From an uncultured Alphaproteobacteria bacterium (GTDB lineage Bacteria; Pseudomonadota; Alphaproteobacteria; Rhodobacterales; Rhodobacteraceae): a stretch of 64,000 bases of DNA. The number at the start of each line of letters is the position of its first letter. The stretch's first letter is position 1. The translations under genes were made by a program, and so were the position numbers. The DNA is taken from NCBI GenBank assembly GCA_902578545.1, contig CACHDI010000002.1, positions 1 to 64,000 of the forward strand. The letters run 5' to 3'. Positions 8,804 to 18,444 of this stretch are shown in pieces. The notes under the pieces were generated by a model. It saw only the letters and a program-made list of their open reading frames with translations, was not told the origin of the DNA and made no database searches.

Positions 8804-9709
8804 ATGAAAAACAAGATTATTCATAAAGCTAAGGGATTGTCTGACAGAGCAGTAGCTTGGATTTTCATTACTCCAACATTACTACTCCTGCTTGCTATTA
8901 ATATATATCCTTTAATATACGCCATTAGTATGTCCTTTACTAACTTTTATGCCAACAAGTTGGGAAAAGAAATAAAATGGGTAGGATTAAAGAACTATGC
9001 CAAAATTCTAGGAAAAGAAGCAATTTGGGAAAGGATGCAAATTACAGCCAGCTTTATGTTTTGGACATTATTATTACAAGCTATTATAGGTTTAAGCCTA
9101 GCTTTATTGTTAAATAAAAAATTTAAAGGGAACGAACTACTTACCACACTCATTGTATTACCAATGATGTTATCTCCTGCAGTAGTAGGTGTTTTTTGGA
9201 CTTATCTATATAACCCTCAAGTAGGCTTATTTAATTATATAGTAAACTTTTTTTATGACTTCGGATCTTTTGACATGATTGGAAGTAGTACCCTAGCACC
9301 CTGGGCAATTGTAATAGTTGATACCTGGATGTGGACGCCTTTCACAATGCTAATTTGCCTTGCTGGGTTAAGATCTATACCAAATTATTTATACGAAGCT
9401 GCAGAGGTTGATAGAGCTAATAGACTGCAACAATTTATATATATTACATTACCTTCTGTATTACCTTTTCTTTTATTAGCCCTTTTATTTAGAGGTATTG
9501 AGAATTTTAAAATGTTTGACATGGTAGTAGAATTAACATCTGGTGGTCCTGGATCTGCAACAGAACTTGCATCGATACAATTAAAACGAGAAGCTTTTGA
9601 AAAGTGGAAGACAGGTTATAGCTCAGCTTACGCAGTAATATTATTCGTTACTATTTTTGGATTTGGAAACGTCTATGTAAAAGTCATGAATAAGATTAAG
9701 GATAGATAA
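8804..9709 (+). CDS. sugar ABC transporter permease (MalF/UgpA type)
   Basis: 301 residues with about six transmembrane segments, starting with WIFITPTLLLLLAINIYPLIY. The conserved cytoplasmic EAA loop reads YEAAEVDRANRLQQFIYITLP, followed by SGGPGSATE, a motif common in MalF-like permeases. It forms the membrane channel with the next gene product. The ATG immediately follows the T run of the upstream hairpin, so no strong ribosome site is free. The stop overlaps the next ATG by one base (TAATG), indicating coupled translation. Confidence 0.92.
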   Translation: MKNKIIHKAKGLSDRAVAWIFITPTLLLLLAINIYPLIYAISMSFTNFYANKLGKEIKWVGLKNYAKILGKEAIWERMQITASFMFWTLLLQAIIGLSLALLLNKKFKGNELLTTLIVLPMMLSPAVVGVFWTYLYNPQVGLFNYIVNFFYDFGSFDMIGSSTLAPWAIVIVDTWMWTPFTMLICLAGLRSIPNYLYEAAEVDRANRLQQFIYITLPSVLPFLLLALLFRGIENFKMFDMVVELTSGGPGSATELASIQLKREAFEKWKTGYSSAYAVILFVTIFGFGNVYVKVMNKIKDR

Positions 9710-10656
9710 TGGTTGATACCTCTAGATCACCTACTGAATCAAGTGGCTTTTCAAGGAAATTAGCTGCATTAATTATTATTATTTATGCTGTAGTTACACT
9801 GATACCTATTACATGGATAATTCTTACTGGATTTAAAAGCGTTACGAGCTCAATTACATATCCTCCAGAGGTATTTTTTGAACCCTCTTTAGAGGGATAT
9901 GTCAATCTTTTTACTACAAGAACAAGACAATCACAAGAATATCTAGAAGCTTTACCTCCGCCTGAAACTTGGTATGAAGAATTAGTTAGAAGTAGAGAAA
10001 TGGTTATAGCTGGACCATCTAAATTTTTTGGGCGTTATGCAAACTCACTTATTATTGGTTTTGGTGCAACTTTTCTTTCTGTTTTTTTAGGGGCTTTAGC
10101 TGCTTATGCGTTTTCTAGATTCAAAATTCCCCTCAAAGACGATCTTATGTTTTTTATTTTATCTACCCGAATGTTCCCACCAATCGCTGTAGCTGTTCCC
10201 ATTTTCATTATGTATAGAAAGATTGGCTTAGGAGATACACATCTAGGTATGATAATATTATATACTGTTGTAAACTTAAGTCTTGCAGTTTGGTTGCTCA
10301 AAGGATTTATGGATGAAATACCTAGAGAATATGAAGAAGCAGCCATGATAGACGGATATACAAGAATGGGAGCCTTTTTTAAAATAGTTTTGCCTCAAGC
10401 AACAACAGGTATTGCTGCAACAGCTATTTTTTGTATGATTTTCTCCTGGAATGAATATGCATTTGCCGTATTACTAACACAATTTAATGCCCAAACAGCT
10501 CCCCCATTTATTCCAACCATAATAGGGGAAGGTGGTCAAGACTGGTCAGCTATAGGGGCTGGAACAACATTATTTTTAATACCAGTAATGATTTTCACGG
10601 TAGTTTTAAGAAAACATCTTTTAAGAGGAATTACTTTTGGTGCGGTAAGAAAATAG
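9709..10656 (+). CDS. sugar ABC transporter permease (MalG/UgpE type)
   Basis: 315 residues with six predicted transmembrane segments. An N-terminal TM (AALIIIIYAVVTLIPITWII) precedes a longer-than-usual periplasmic insert of about 60 residues (TTRTRQSQEYLEALPPPETW...). The EAA loop is EYEEAAMIDGYTRMGAFFKI and the C-terminus ends LLRGITFGAVRK, as in MalG-like subunits. The one-base overlap with the preceding permease supports a stoichiometric heterodimer. The insert between TM1 and TM2 is also found in some polyol permeases and may contact the binding protein; that is inference. Confidence 0.92.
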   Translation: MVDTSRSPTESSGFSRKLAALIIIIYAVVTLIPITWIILTGFKSVTSSITYPPEVFFEPSLEGYVNLFTTRTRQSQEYLEALPPPETWYEELVRSREMVIAGPSKFFGRYANSLIIGFGATFLSVFLGALAAYAFSRFKIPLKDDLMFFILSTRMFPPIAVAVPIFIMYRKIGLGDTHLGMIILYTVVNLSLAVWLLKGFMDEIPREYEEAAMIDGYTRMGAFFKIVLPQATTGIAATAIFCMIFSWNEYAFAVLLTQFNAQTAPPFIPTIIGEGGQDWSAIGAGTTLFLIPVMIFTVVLRKHLLRGITFGAVRK

Positions 10657-10670
10657 AGGGTTTGGAAAAT

Positions 10671-10844
10671 ATGTTTAAGAAAATTTTTAGAAGGGTTATT
10701 TGGGAAAATTTATCAATGGCCATAATTTTAGTAGGTGTTTTTATGCTTTTACAACCTTTCCATATGATACTTTACTCCTACTCTTTTATTGTCATCCTTG
10801 TCGGTACTATAGGATTTGTTATCACCAGCCATTTTCCAGATTAA
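10671..10844 (+). CDS. small two-helix membrane protein in ABC operon
   Basis: 57 residues with two hydrophobic helices (about 11-28, SMAIILVGVFMLLQPF, and about 34-52, SFIVILVGTIGFVITS) and a basic N-terminus (MFKKIFRR). The ATG at 10671 fits the GAGGG ribosome site better than the TTG at 10662. It sits between the permeases and the two ATPase genes with only a one-base gap to the next start, so it is part of the transporter unit. Glycerol-type GlpSTPQUV importers also carry a small membrane protein (GlpU). Whether this is an equivalent is inference. No function is assigned. Confidence 0.8.
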   Translation: MFKKIFRRVIWENLSMAIILVGVFMLLQPFHMILYSYSFIVILVGTIGFVITSHFPD

Positions 10845-10845
10845 A

Positions 10846-11934
<1,089 letters not shown>

Positions 11935-12942
11935 ATGGCATCAATAAAGCTTGAAAATGTTTATAAGAATTTTGGGAAAACAACCGCCCTTAAGAACCTT
12001 AATATAGAAATTTTTAATGGTGAGTTTTTTGTTCTGTTAGGTCCCACAGGTGCCGGAAAAACTACTACTCTAAGAATTATTTCTGGGTTAGAGCAACCTG
12101 ATAGAGGAAAAATTTTTTTTGATAAAGAAATCATGAATGATGTACAACCAGCCTTTCGTGACACCTCATATGTTTTTCAACAATTTTCTCTTTATCCACA
12201 TTATTCCGTATATGACAACTTAGCTTTTCCACTTCGCTCACCTTTACGTAAAGAGAAGAAAGAAGTTATAGATAAAAAAGTGACTGAAATTGCAAAACTC
12301 CTTAAAATTGATAGTAAACTCAAAAATAAAGCTACTCAATTATCAGGTGGTGAAATGCAAAGAGTTTCACTTGGAAGAGCATTAGTTAGAAATCCAAATA
12401 TCTACCTAATGGACGAACCACTATCCTCTTTAGATGCAAAGTTGAGAGAGGAATTAAGGATAGAACTCAAAAAAATCCAAAAAGACCTAAATGCTACTAT
12501 CCTTTATGTTACACATGATCATGTTGAAGCTACAACTATGGCAGATAGAATTGGAGTTTTAAAAGATGGAGTTCTATCACAAGTAGGCACCCCGGAAGAG
12601 ATCTATGATAATCCTAACTCAATTTATGTAGCAAACAGGCTTGGGTCTCCTAAGATAAACATATTTGATTTAGACAAAACAAAAATTCCATCAAAAAATA
12701 AAGCAACTCATGCCGGAATAAGGCCAGAAGATATTTCAATTACAAATAAAGGGAATTATGATGTTTATATTGAAACAGTTGAATTATTAGGAGCAGAAAC
12801 CGTCATTTCTTTTAAATCTGATAATGTAAACGGAATGCTTTTAACCCAAACATCAGATACTTTTGAAGAAGGTAAAAAAATTAAGATTGCTCTAAATAAT
12901 AAAAAAATGCTTTATTTTGATAACAATGGGATGAGAATTTAA
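11935..12942 (+). CDS. ABC transporter ATP-binding protein 2 (MalK/GlpT type)
   Basis: 335 residues. Walker A is GPTGAGKT (36-43), FQQFSLYPHY holds the Q-loop, the signature is LSGGEMQRVSLGRA (136-149), Walker B is YLMDEP (157-162) and the D-loop LSSLDAKLR is canonical. A shorter TOBE region contains AGIRPEDISI. The ATG abuts the stop of the first ATPase. It differs clearly from that protein, so this is a partner rather than a recent duplicate. Together they would power import through the two permeases encoded at 8804 and 9709. Confidence 0.92.
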   Translation: MASIKLENVYKNFGKTTALKNLNIEIFNGEFFVLLGPTGAGKTTTLRIISGLEQPDRGKIFFDKEIMNDVQPAFRDTSYVFQQFSLYPHYSVYDNLAFPLRSPLRKEKKEVIDKKVTEIAKLLKIDSKLKNKATQLSGGEMQRVSLGRALVRNPNIYLMDEPLSSLDAKLREELRIELKKIQKDLNATILYVTHDHVEATTMADRIGVLKDGVLSQVGTPEEIYDNPNSIYVANRLGSPKINIFDLDKTKIPSKNKATHAGIRPEDISITNKGNYDVYIETVELLGAETVISFKSDNVNGMLLTQTSDTFEEGKKIKIALNNKKMLYFDNNGMRI

Positions 12943-12944
12943 CA

Positions 12945-13565
12945 ATGAATTCCGAGAATATATTTTTAGCACTCAAAAATATAAAAAAAACTATTGATAT
13001 AAACAAAGACGAAATTGAAAAGTTGGATCAAGCTATCGGTGATGGTGATCATATTTTCAATATACAGAGGGGTTTAAACGAAGCCTTGAAACTTGAAACC
13101 GAGCTTTCAAGTTTATCTCCTGAAGAAGTGTTTAAAAAAATAGGTATGAAAATAATGACTACAGTTGGAGGGTCCTCTGGTGCATTATTCGCAACATTAT
13201 TAATGGGTATGGCTAAAAAATATTCTAAAGAATTAAATGATTTAGAGAATCTTGCGGCTATGTTTTATGAAGGTGTAGAAGCAACTAAGAAAAGGGGAAA
13301 GGCAGACTTAGGGGAAAAAACTATGCTTGATGTATTAATTCCAGTTTCTCTATCATTGAATAAACTCAAAAATGAAAAAAATATAAAAATAGTTGCTGAA
13401 AAAATTAAAATGGTTGCAAAAGAAGGTATGTTATCTACCAGAGATATAATGGCGACCAAGGGGAGAGCATCCTTTTTAGGAGAAAGAGCAATAGGTCATA
13501 TAGATCCAGGAGCTAGATCTTCTCAACTCGCTATAAGTGCAATATGTGACGAATATATAAATTAG
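12945..13565 (+). CDS. dhaL: dihydroxyacetone kinase subunit DhaL-like protein
   Basis: 206 residues, the usual length of DhaL. The nucleotide/Mg site is the Asp cluster LDQAIGDGDHIFN (Asp28, Asp33, Asp35), then TVGGSSGALFATL and GRASFLGERAIGHIDPGARSS. DhaL binds ADP/ATP and transfers phosphate to a small ketose held covalently by DhaK. It lies two bases after the second ATPase gene and nine bases before dhaK, so import and phosphorylation are one operon. No DhaM phosphotransferase gene is in the window, so the phosphate donor (PTS or direct ATP) is open. The substrate may be dihydroxyacetone or a four-carbon ketose such as erythrulose. Confidence 0.88.
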   Translation: MNSENIFLALKNIKKTIDINKDEIEKLDQAIGDGDHIFNIQRGLNEALKLETELSSLSPEEVFKKIGMKIMTTVGGSSGALFATLLMGMAKKYSKELNDLENLAAMFYEGVEATKKRGKADLGEKTMLDVLIPVSLSLNKLKNEKNIKIVAEKIKMVAKEGMLSTRDIMATKGRASFLGERAIGHIDPGARSSQLAISAICDEYIN

Positions 13566-13574
13566 GGGAAAAAA

Positions 13575-14567
13575 ATGAAAAAATTTGTTAATAATGTCGA
13601 GGAAATTCTAACTGAGAGTTTATCAGGGTTTCAAAAAGCCCATCCAGAAATCATTAAAGTACACTTTGCTCCAGACTTTATTTGCAGAGTTAAAAAACCA
13701 GCTGGTGATAAAGTATCCCTAATATCTGGTGGAGGATCAGGTCATGAACCTCTCCATGGAGGATTTGTTGGTCATGGAATGCTCGATGCTGCATGTCCTG
13801 GTCAAGTCTTTAGTGCCCCTACCCCAGATCAAATGGAGGCTGCTGCTAATGAAGTCCATAATGGAAAAGGTATTTTATTTATAGTTAAAAATTATTCTGG
13901 GGATATTATGAATTTTGAAATGGGTGCTGATATGATTGATTTTGATCATGAGACTATACTCGTAAATGATGATGTAGCCGTTGAAGACTCTACTTTTACA
14001 ACTGGAAGAAGAGGTGTTGCAGGTACTATGATAGTTGAAAAAACAGTAGGTAGTCTCGCTGAAACTGGTGCATCTTTAGAAGAGTGTAAATTATTTGGTG
14101 ATCATGTGAATAATGTTACAGCGTCAATGGGTGTTGCATTTACGAGTTGTACTGTTCCTGCAGCTGGCAAACCTACCTTTGAAATTGGTGCTGAAGAGAT
14201 GGAATTTGGGGTAGGAATACACGGAGAACCTGGTAGAAAAAGAGAGAAAATAAAAACGGCCAATGAACTCACTAATGATATAATAAATAGTATTCTTGAA
14301 GATCTTAAACCAGACAAAAATGAAGAAGTTTTGATGCACGTTAATGGGTTTGGCGGAACACCTTTAATGGAACTTTATCTATTATTTGATGTTGGTCAAA
14401 AGATTTTAGAAAAAAAAGGAATTAATGTTGTTCGTTCTCTAGTAGGTAATTATACAACTTCACTTGATATGGCAGGTGCATCTTTTTCAATTACTAAACT
14501 TGATGAAAAAATAACTCAACATTGGGATTCTGCAGTACATACAGCTGCATTAAGATGGAAAATTTAG
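13575..14567 (+). CDS. dhaK: dihydroxyacetone kinase subunit DhaK-like protein
   Basis: 330 residues, matching stand-alone DhaK. The substrate-binding region SGGGSGHEPLHGGFVGHGML (51-70) is followed by ACPGQVFSAPTPDQ (73-86) and KNYSGDIMNFEMG. His216, in GVGIHGEPGRK, is the expected histidine that forms a hemiaminal with the carbonyl of the substrate. A ribosome site AGGGG lies upstream. The order dhaL-dhaK is reversed compared with E. coli dhaKLM. The gene ends the transporter operon. A four-carbon ketose kinase role, known for some DhaK homologues, is as plausible as dihydroxyacetone. Confidence 0.9.
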   Translation: MKKFVNNVEEILTESLSGFQKAHPEIIKVHFAPDFICRVKKPAGDKVSLISGGGSGHEPLHGGFVGHGMLDAACPGQVFSAPTPDQMEAAANEVHNGKGILFIVKNYSGDIMNFEMGADMIDFDHETILVNDDVAVEDSTFTTGRRGVAGTMIVEKTVGSLAETGASLEECKLFGDHVNNVTASMGVAFTSCTVPAAGKPTFEIGAEEMEFGVGIHGEPGRKREKIKTANELTNDIINSILEDLKPDKNEEVLMHVNGFGGTPLMELYLLFDVGQKILEKKGINVVRSLVGNYTTSLDMAGASFSITKLDEKITQHWDSAVHTAALRWKI

Positions 14568-14687
14568 AATTATTTTTTTAGTCAAAATTATTAAAAAATT
14601 TCATTAACAAAACTTAATTGATTTTCTATTGACTAAGTAAAATTTTAGATTAAATGATGGCTTCTAATAAGTATACGGGTCATCAAT

Positions 14688-15620
14688 ATGGAAAGTGAAC
14701 GATTAGGTATTCTGTTAATACTTTTTGGAATGAGCTTGTTTTGTATACAAGATATTTTTATAAAACTTATCATAAACGATACTTCAATACTTCAAATACT
14801 AGTTTTTAGAGCATTCTTAGGTTTTATATTTTTAACTGGATATCTTTATATAAATAAAAAGAAGATAACTTATACATCAAATTACCCCATTATTGCTATA
14901 ATACGTGGTACATTATTTTTTGTAGGTTTTATTTTTTTCTATATTTCCCTTACAAAAATACCTTTGGCTGAAGCAAATGCTTTATTTTTTACTAATCCCA
15001 TTATAGTTACTTTTCTTTCAGTTTTTTTACTCAAAAACCCAATTGGAATTCATAGAATATTAGCAATTATAATTTGTTGCATTGGAACTTTACTTATAAT
15101 CAAACCGTCTATTTATAACTTTAATTGGTATATTTTATTACCAATTTTTACTGCTTTTTCTTACGCTATCAGTATGGTTTTATCGAAAATAACTAGTGAT
15201 AAAGATAATTCTTTTCAACAATCGTTTCACATTTATTTGGGTGGAGTGATTTTTGGATCTTTACTTTCAATTGTTTTAACAAATCAAGCTGCATCTAGTT
15301 TGTCTCTACTTAGTATTATATCGACAAAATGGATTTTTACAGATCTAAATATAATTTATAAACTTATAATAATAGCTGTAGTTGGTACTGCTGGTATCTT
15401 TTGCTTAGTGTCTGCTTACAGAATCGGATCACCTTCTGCAAATGCACCATTCGAGTATATTTTGTTGATATATGCTTTAATTTCTGGCTATATCATATTT
15501 AATGAAATACCGGACATTTATTCATTGATTGGAATGGCACTCATTATAATGAGTGGTATTTATGTTTTTATTAGAGAAAGCTTTAACAAAAGATTAATTG
15601 CAACAATCAAGTCACGATAA
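14688..15620 (+). CDS. EamA/DMT-family membrane transporter
   Basis: 310 residues with about ten transmembrane helices in two EamA halves. The first helix is LGILLILFGMSLFCIQDIFI, and the loop PLAEANALFFTNPIIVTFLS is typical of RhaT/YdcZ-like drug/metabolite transporters. The second half has GSPSANAPFEYILLIYALISG and ends with a basic tail. Such proteins export or import small metabolites. The ligand is unknown. It stands alone with a gap of about 120 bases upstream and convergent neighbours downstream. Confidence 0.88.
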   Translation: MESERLGILLILFGMSLFCIQDIFIKLIINDTSILQILVFRAFLGFIFLTGYLYINKKKITYTSNYPIIAIIRGTLFFVGFIFFYISLTKIPLAEANALFFTNPIIVTFLSVFLLKNPIGIHRILAIIICCIGTLLIIKPSIYNFNWYILLPIFTAFSYAISMVLSKITSDKDNSFQQSFHIYLGGVIFGSLLSIVLTNQAASSLSLLSIISTKWIFTDLNIIYKLIIIAVVGTAGIFCLVSAYRIGSPSANAPFEYILLIYALISGYIIFNEIPDIYSLIGMALIIMSGIYVFIRESFNKRLIATIKSR

Positions 15621-15667
15621 AAATTAAAATTAAATTAACACTTAAAATATTTGGTAAGTTAAATGTG

Positions 15668-16438
15668 CTATATGTCTAATAAGTAAATAAAATTCCAGTT
15701 TTTTCCAGTTATAAAAATTTTATCATTTACTTTATCCCATGCAATACCGTTGGCAACATCTTCAATTTCTGTTTGCTCACTAATTTTGCTTATATCAAAA
15801 ATACTTGTTACTATTCCAGACAAAGGGTTGACTGTTATAATATCATTACTTTTCCATATATTAGCCCAAATCTCACCTCTTATGAATTCTAATTCATTGA
15901 TATAAATCAGTTTATTTCCATTGACAGAAACAGAAATAGTTTTTTCAATCTCAAAGTTCTTTGGATTTAAATAGTAAATTTTTTCAGAACCGTCACTTAA
16001 TATTAATGATTGTCCATCATTAGTTAAGCCCCAACCTTGCCCATATATATTAAAATCATCCAGTAATTTTAAATTTTTAATATCATATACAAACCCCTTA
16101 TTAGATTTCCATGTGACTTGAAAAATTTTATTATCATAAATAGTAAGACCTTCACCAAAATATTTGGATTGCATTTTGTTAAAATTTATAACTTTACCAG
16201 TATGTTTATTTATCTTTCTTATTTCAGAACTACCCCACCCTCCCGTACTTTCAAAAAAATGATCATTTTGATAGACTAAACCTTGTGTAAATGCACTTGG
16301 GTCATGTTTAAATTTTTTTATGATATTAGCTTTACTTAATGCTCTTTTTTCTACTACTAATTCAGCCATAGATTCTGTAACTATTAGGAAAAAAGTAAAA
16401 AAATAAAATAAAATGATATTTTTTATTTTTAAAATCAT
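15668..16438 (-). CDS. secreted glutaminyl-peptide cyclotransferase
   Basis: 256 residues with an N-terminal signal peptide (about 1-24, IILFYFFTFFLIVTESMA). It has the five-bladed beta-propeller signature of plant/bacterial glutamine cyclotransferases: HDPSAFTQGLVY, FFESTGGWGSSEIRKI, FGEGLTIYDNKIFQVTWK, GQGWGLTNDGQSLILSDGS, INELEFIRGEIWANIW, and a final NGIAWD...FITGKNW blade. The enzyme converts N-terminal glutamine of peptides to pyroglutamate, here in the periplasm. It is monocistronic and divergent from the NitT/TauT-type importer. Its target proteins are unknown. Confidence 0.9.
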   Translation of the reverse strand: MILKIKNIILFYFFTFFLIVTESMAELVVEKRALSKANIIKKFKHDPSAFTQGLVYQNDHFFESTGGWGSSEIRKINKHTGKVINFNKMQSKYFGEGLTIYDNKIFQVTWKSNKGFVYDIKNLKLLDDFNIYGQGWGLTNDGQSLILSDGSEKIYYLNPKNFEIEKTISVSVNGNKLIYINELEFIRGEIWANIWKSNDIITVNPLSGIVTSIFDISKISEQTEIEDVANGIAWDKVNDKIFITGKNWNFIYLLDI

Positions 16439-16554
16439 TATGTCTATAAATTAAAACAAATTATAATATGATTAAAGTCTAAACATATTTAAATAAGTTT
16501 ACGTAAGGAAAAGTAACTGTATACTTTATTATGTTTTTAAATAAAAATATATTG

Positions 16555-16581
16555 TGTCTGTAAAAATTTTACAAACAGACA
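16555..16581. promoter_or_regulatory. inverted repeat upstream of NitT/TauT-type importer
   Basis: Outer arms TGTCTGT (16555-16561) and ACAGACA (16575-16581) flank a nested palindrome TGTAAAA-A-TTTTACA. The site is 33 bases before the ATG of the binding-protein gene. It could be an operator for an unlinked repressor or a weak leader hairpin. No regulator gene is adjacent. Confidence 0.4.
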
Positions 16582-16613
16582 AAAAGTATTTTTCATATAA
16601 GAAAGGAAAACAA

Positions 16614-17618
16614 ATGCGTAATTTTCTTTTAGGAACCATAATATTATTTTGTTCCTCAGTTTATAGTTTTGCTGAAACTAAAATGTCTTTTGCATTAGAT
16701 TGGAAATTTGAAGGGCCAAGTGCACCGTATTTTTATGCCATTGATCAAGGTTTCTTCAAAGCAGAAGGTATTGAAGTAGAAATTTCTCCAGGTAAAGGTT
16801 CGTTAGATGCAATACCTAAAGTTGCAACTGGAGCTTTCCCAATAGGATTTGCCGATATCAACAGTGTTGTTAAATTTATAGATAAAAATCCAGGAGCTCC
16901 TGTTACTGGCATTATGATGGTTTATGATAAACCACCATTTGCTATAGCCGGAAGAAAAAGTCTTGGGACTAGTTCTCCAAAGGATTTAGAAGGAAAAATT
17001 TTAGGCGCTCCACCTCCAGATGGAGCATGGGCTCAATTTCCTGCATTTGCATCAGCAAATAATCTTGATGTTAATAAAATTACAGTTGAACCTGTTGGCT
17101 TCCCAACTCGTGAACCAATGTTAGCAGAAAGTAAGGTTGACGCAATTACTGGATTTTCATTTTCAATGTTTTTAAACTTAGTAAGATTAGGAGTTCCTGA
17201 AGATGATATTACTATAATGTTGATGGCCAATAATGGCTTAGAACTTTATGGAAACTCTATTATTGTAAATACCGATTTTGCAGAAAAAAATTCAGATTTA
17301 GTTACTGGTTTCTTAAGAGCTGTCGCAAAAGGTTGGAAAGCTGCGATAGAAAATCCAGAAGATGCAGTTAAAAGTATGATTAAAAGGAACCCTGCAGCAG
17401 ACTTAGCATTAGAGACAAGACGCTTAAAATTAGCAATAGAAGGAAATGTTCTTACAGCGAATACAGCATCTAGTGGTATGGGAACTATTGATGAAGTAAG
17501 AATGAAGAAGGCTATAAGCCAATTAGCTGAAAATTATAAATTTGAAAATTCTCCTAATATGTCTCTTTATTTTACAGATCAATATCTTCCTAGTGATGGA
17601 AGTCTAATGATAAAATAA
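16614..17618 (+). CDS. NitT/TauT-family ABC transporter substrate-binding protein
   Basis: 334 residues. A signal peptide (about 1-19, MRNFLLGTIILFCSSVYSFA) is followed by an NMT1/THI5-like fold: FALDWKFEGPSAPYFYAIDQGFF, IEVEISPGKGSLDAIPKVATG, then GAPPPDGAWAQFPAFA. The ATG at 16614 follows AAAGGA. The upstream GTG at 16554 lies in an inverted repeat and would destroy the signal peptide. It is the periplasmic binding component for the ATPase and permease encoded just downstream. The fold is shared by sulfonate, nitrate and pyrimidine/thiamine-precursor importers. The ligand cannot be fixed here. Confidence 0.9.
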   Translation: MRNFLLGTIILFCSSVYSFAETKMSFALDWKFEGPSAPYFYAIDQGFFKAEGIEVEISPGKGSLDAIPKVATGAFPIGFADINSVVKFIDKNPGAPVTGIMMVYDKPPFAIAGRKSLGTSSPKDLEGKILGAPPPDGAWAQFPAFASANNLDVNKITVEPVGFPTREPMLAESKVDAITGFSFSMFLNLVRLGVPEDDITIMLMANNGLELYGNSIIVNTDFAEKNSDLVTGFLRAVAKGWKAAIENPEDAVKSMIKRNPAADLALETRRLKLAIEGNVLTANTASSGMGTIDEVRMKKAISQLAENYKFENSPNMSLYFTDQYLPSDGSLMIK

Positions 17619-17623
17619 AAATC

Positions 17624-17651
17624 AAAGTAGGTGGATTAATCCACCTACTTT
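17624..17651 (+). terminator. perfect palindrome between binding-protein and ATPase genes
   Basis: A perfect 28-base palindrome starts six bases after the binding-protein stop. Its core is GTAGGTGGAT/ATCCACCTAC. It is followed by only a short T stretch, so it may act as a partial terminator or an mRNA 3' stabiliser. The ATPase ATG is 18 bases downstream. Confidence 0.8.
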
Positions 17652-17669
17652 AATCCTTAATTTGAAAAT

Positions 17670-18440
17670 ATGCATATTGAACTTCGAAATGTTTCTCATG
17701 AATTTGAGCTAGAAACAGGCTTTCTCCCAGTTTTAGAAAATTTATCATTTTCAGTTCCAAAAGGTAAATTTACAGCAATAGTTGGTCCTTCTGGTTGTGG
17801 TAAATCAACTATCACTAGATTGGTTAGTGGACTTTTAAAATCAAAAAAAGGCGAAGTATTTATCTCTAATGAAATAGTTAATTCACCTAAGTCAACTGTA
17901 GGAATGGCTTTTCAAAATCCAGTTCTTTTGGAATGGCGGAATATCTTAGATAATGTAATCCTACCACTTGAAATAGTATCCAAAAGTATGAATAAAGTTG
18001 AAAAAATAAACCGGGCAAGAGAGCTTCTAAGTTTAGTTGGACTAGCTGAATTTGAAAAAAGCAGGCCATCTGAACTATCTGGAGGAATGAAACAAAGAGC
18101 TTCACTTTGTAGATCTTTAGTACATAAACCAGAAGTTTTGATATTAGATGAACCATTTGGTGCACTTGATGCTTTTACTAGAGAAGACTTATGGCAAACG
18201 ATGTTAACATTGAAAAAACAAGAAAGTTTTACTTGTATACTTATTACCCATGACTTAAGAGAAGCAATTTTTTTAGCAGACGAAGTTTTGGTACTTTCAG
18301 GAAGGCCAGCAACTTTACAATTTCAACTAGAGTCAAAGCTTGGTGATAACAGAAAATTAGATGATTTATATACAAATGAAACTACAAAATCACTTTCTAT
18401 ACTTCGCAAACAGATAGAAATTGCACAAAAACACAAATGA
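17670..18440 (+). CDS. NitT/TauT-family ABC transporter ATP-binding protein
   Basis: 256 residues, a single ABC domain of the SsuB/TauB size. Walker A is GPSGCGKS (39-46), the Q-loop lies in MAFQNPVLLEWRN (79-91), the signature is LSGGMKQRASLCRSL (136-150), Walker B is LILDEP (157-162) and the D-loop FGALDAFTRE is typical of the sulfonate/nitrate/thiamine-precursor class. It energises import with the permease beginning four bases after its stop. No TOBE domain is present, as usual for this class. Confidence 0.92.
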   Translation: MHIELRNVSHEFELETGFLPVLENLSFSVPKGKFTAIVGPSGCGKSTITRLVSGLLKSKKGEVFISNEIVNSPKSTVGMAFQNPVLLEWRNILDNVILPLEIVSKSMNKVEKINRARELLSLVGLAEFEKSRPSELSGGMKQRASLCRSLVHKPEVLILDEPFGALDAFTREDLWQTMLTLKKQESFTCILITHDLREAIFLADEVLVLSGRPATLQFQLESKLGDNRKLDDLYTNETTKSLSILRKQIEIAQKHK

Positions 18441-18444
18441 CCTT

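Noticed and set aside
14578-14636. Inverted repeat TTAGTCAA ... TTGACTAA after dhaK
   Set aside because: The arms are 43 bases apart with no T run, so a terminator or operator is not supported.
16554-16613. GTG start for the NitT/TauT binding protein
   Set aside because: It would place a charged extension before the signal peptide and lies in the inverted repeat; the ATG at 16614 has a ribosome site.
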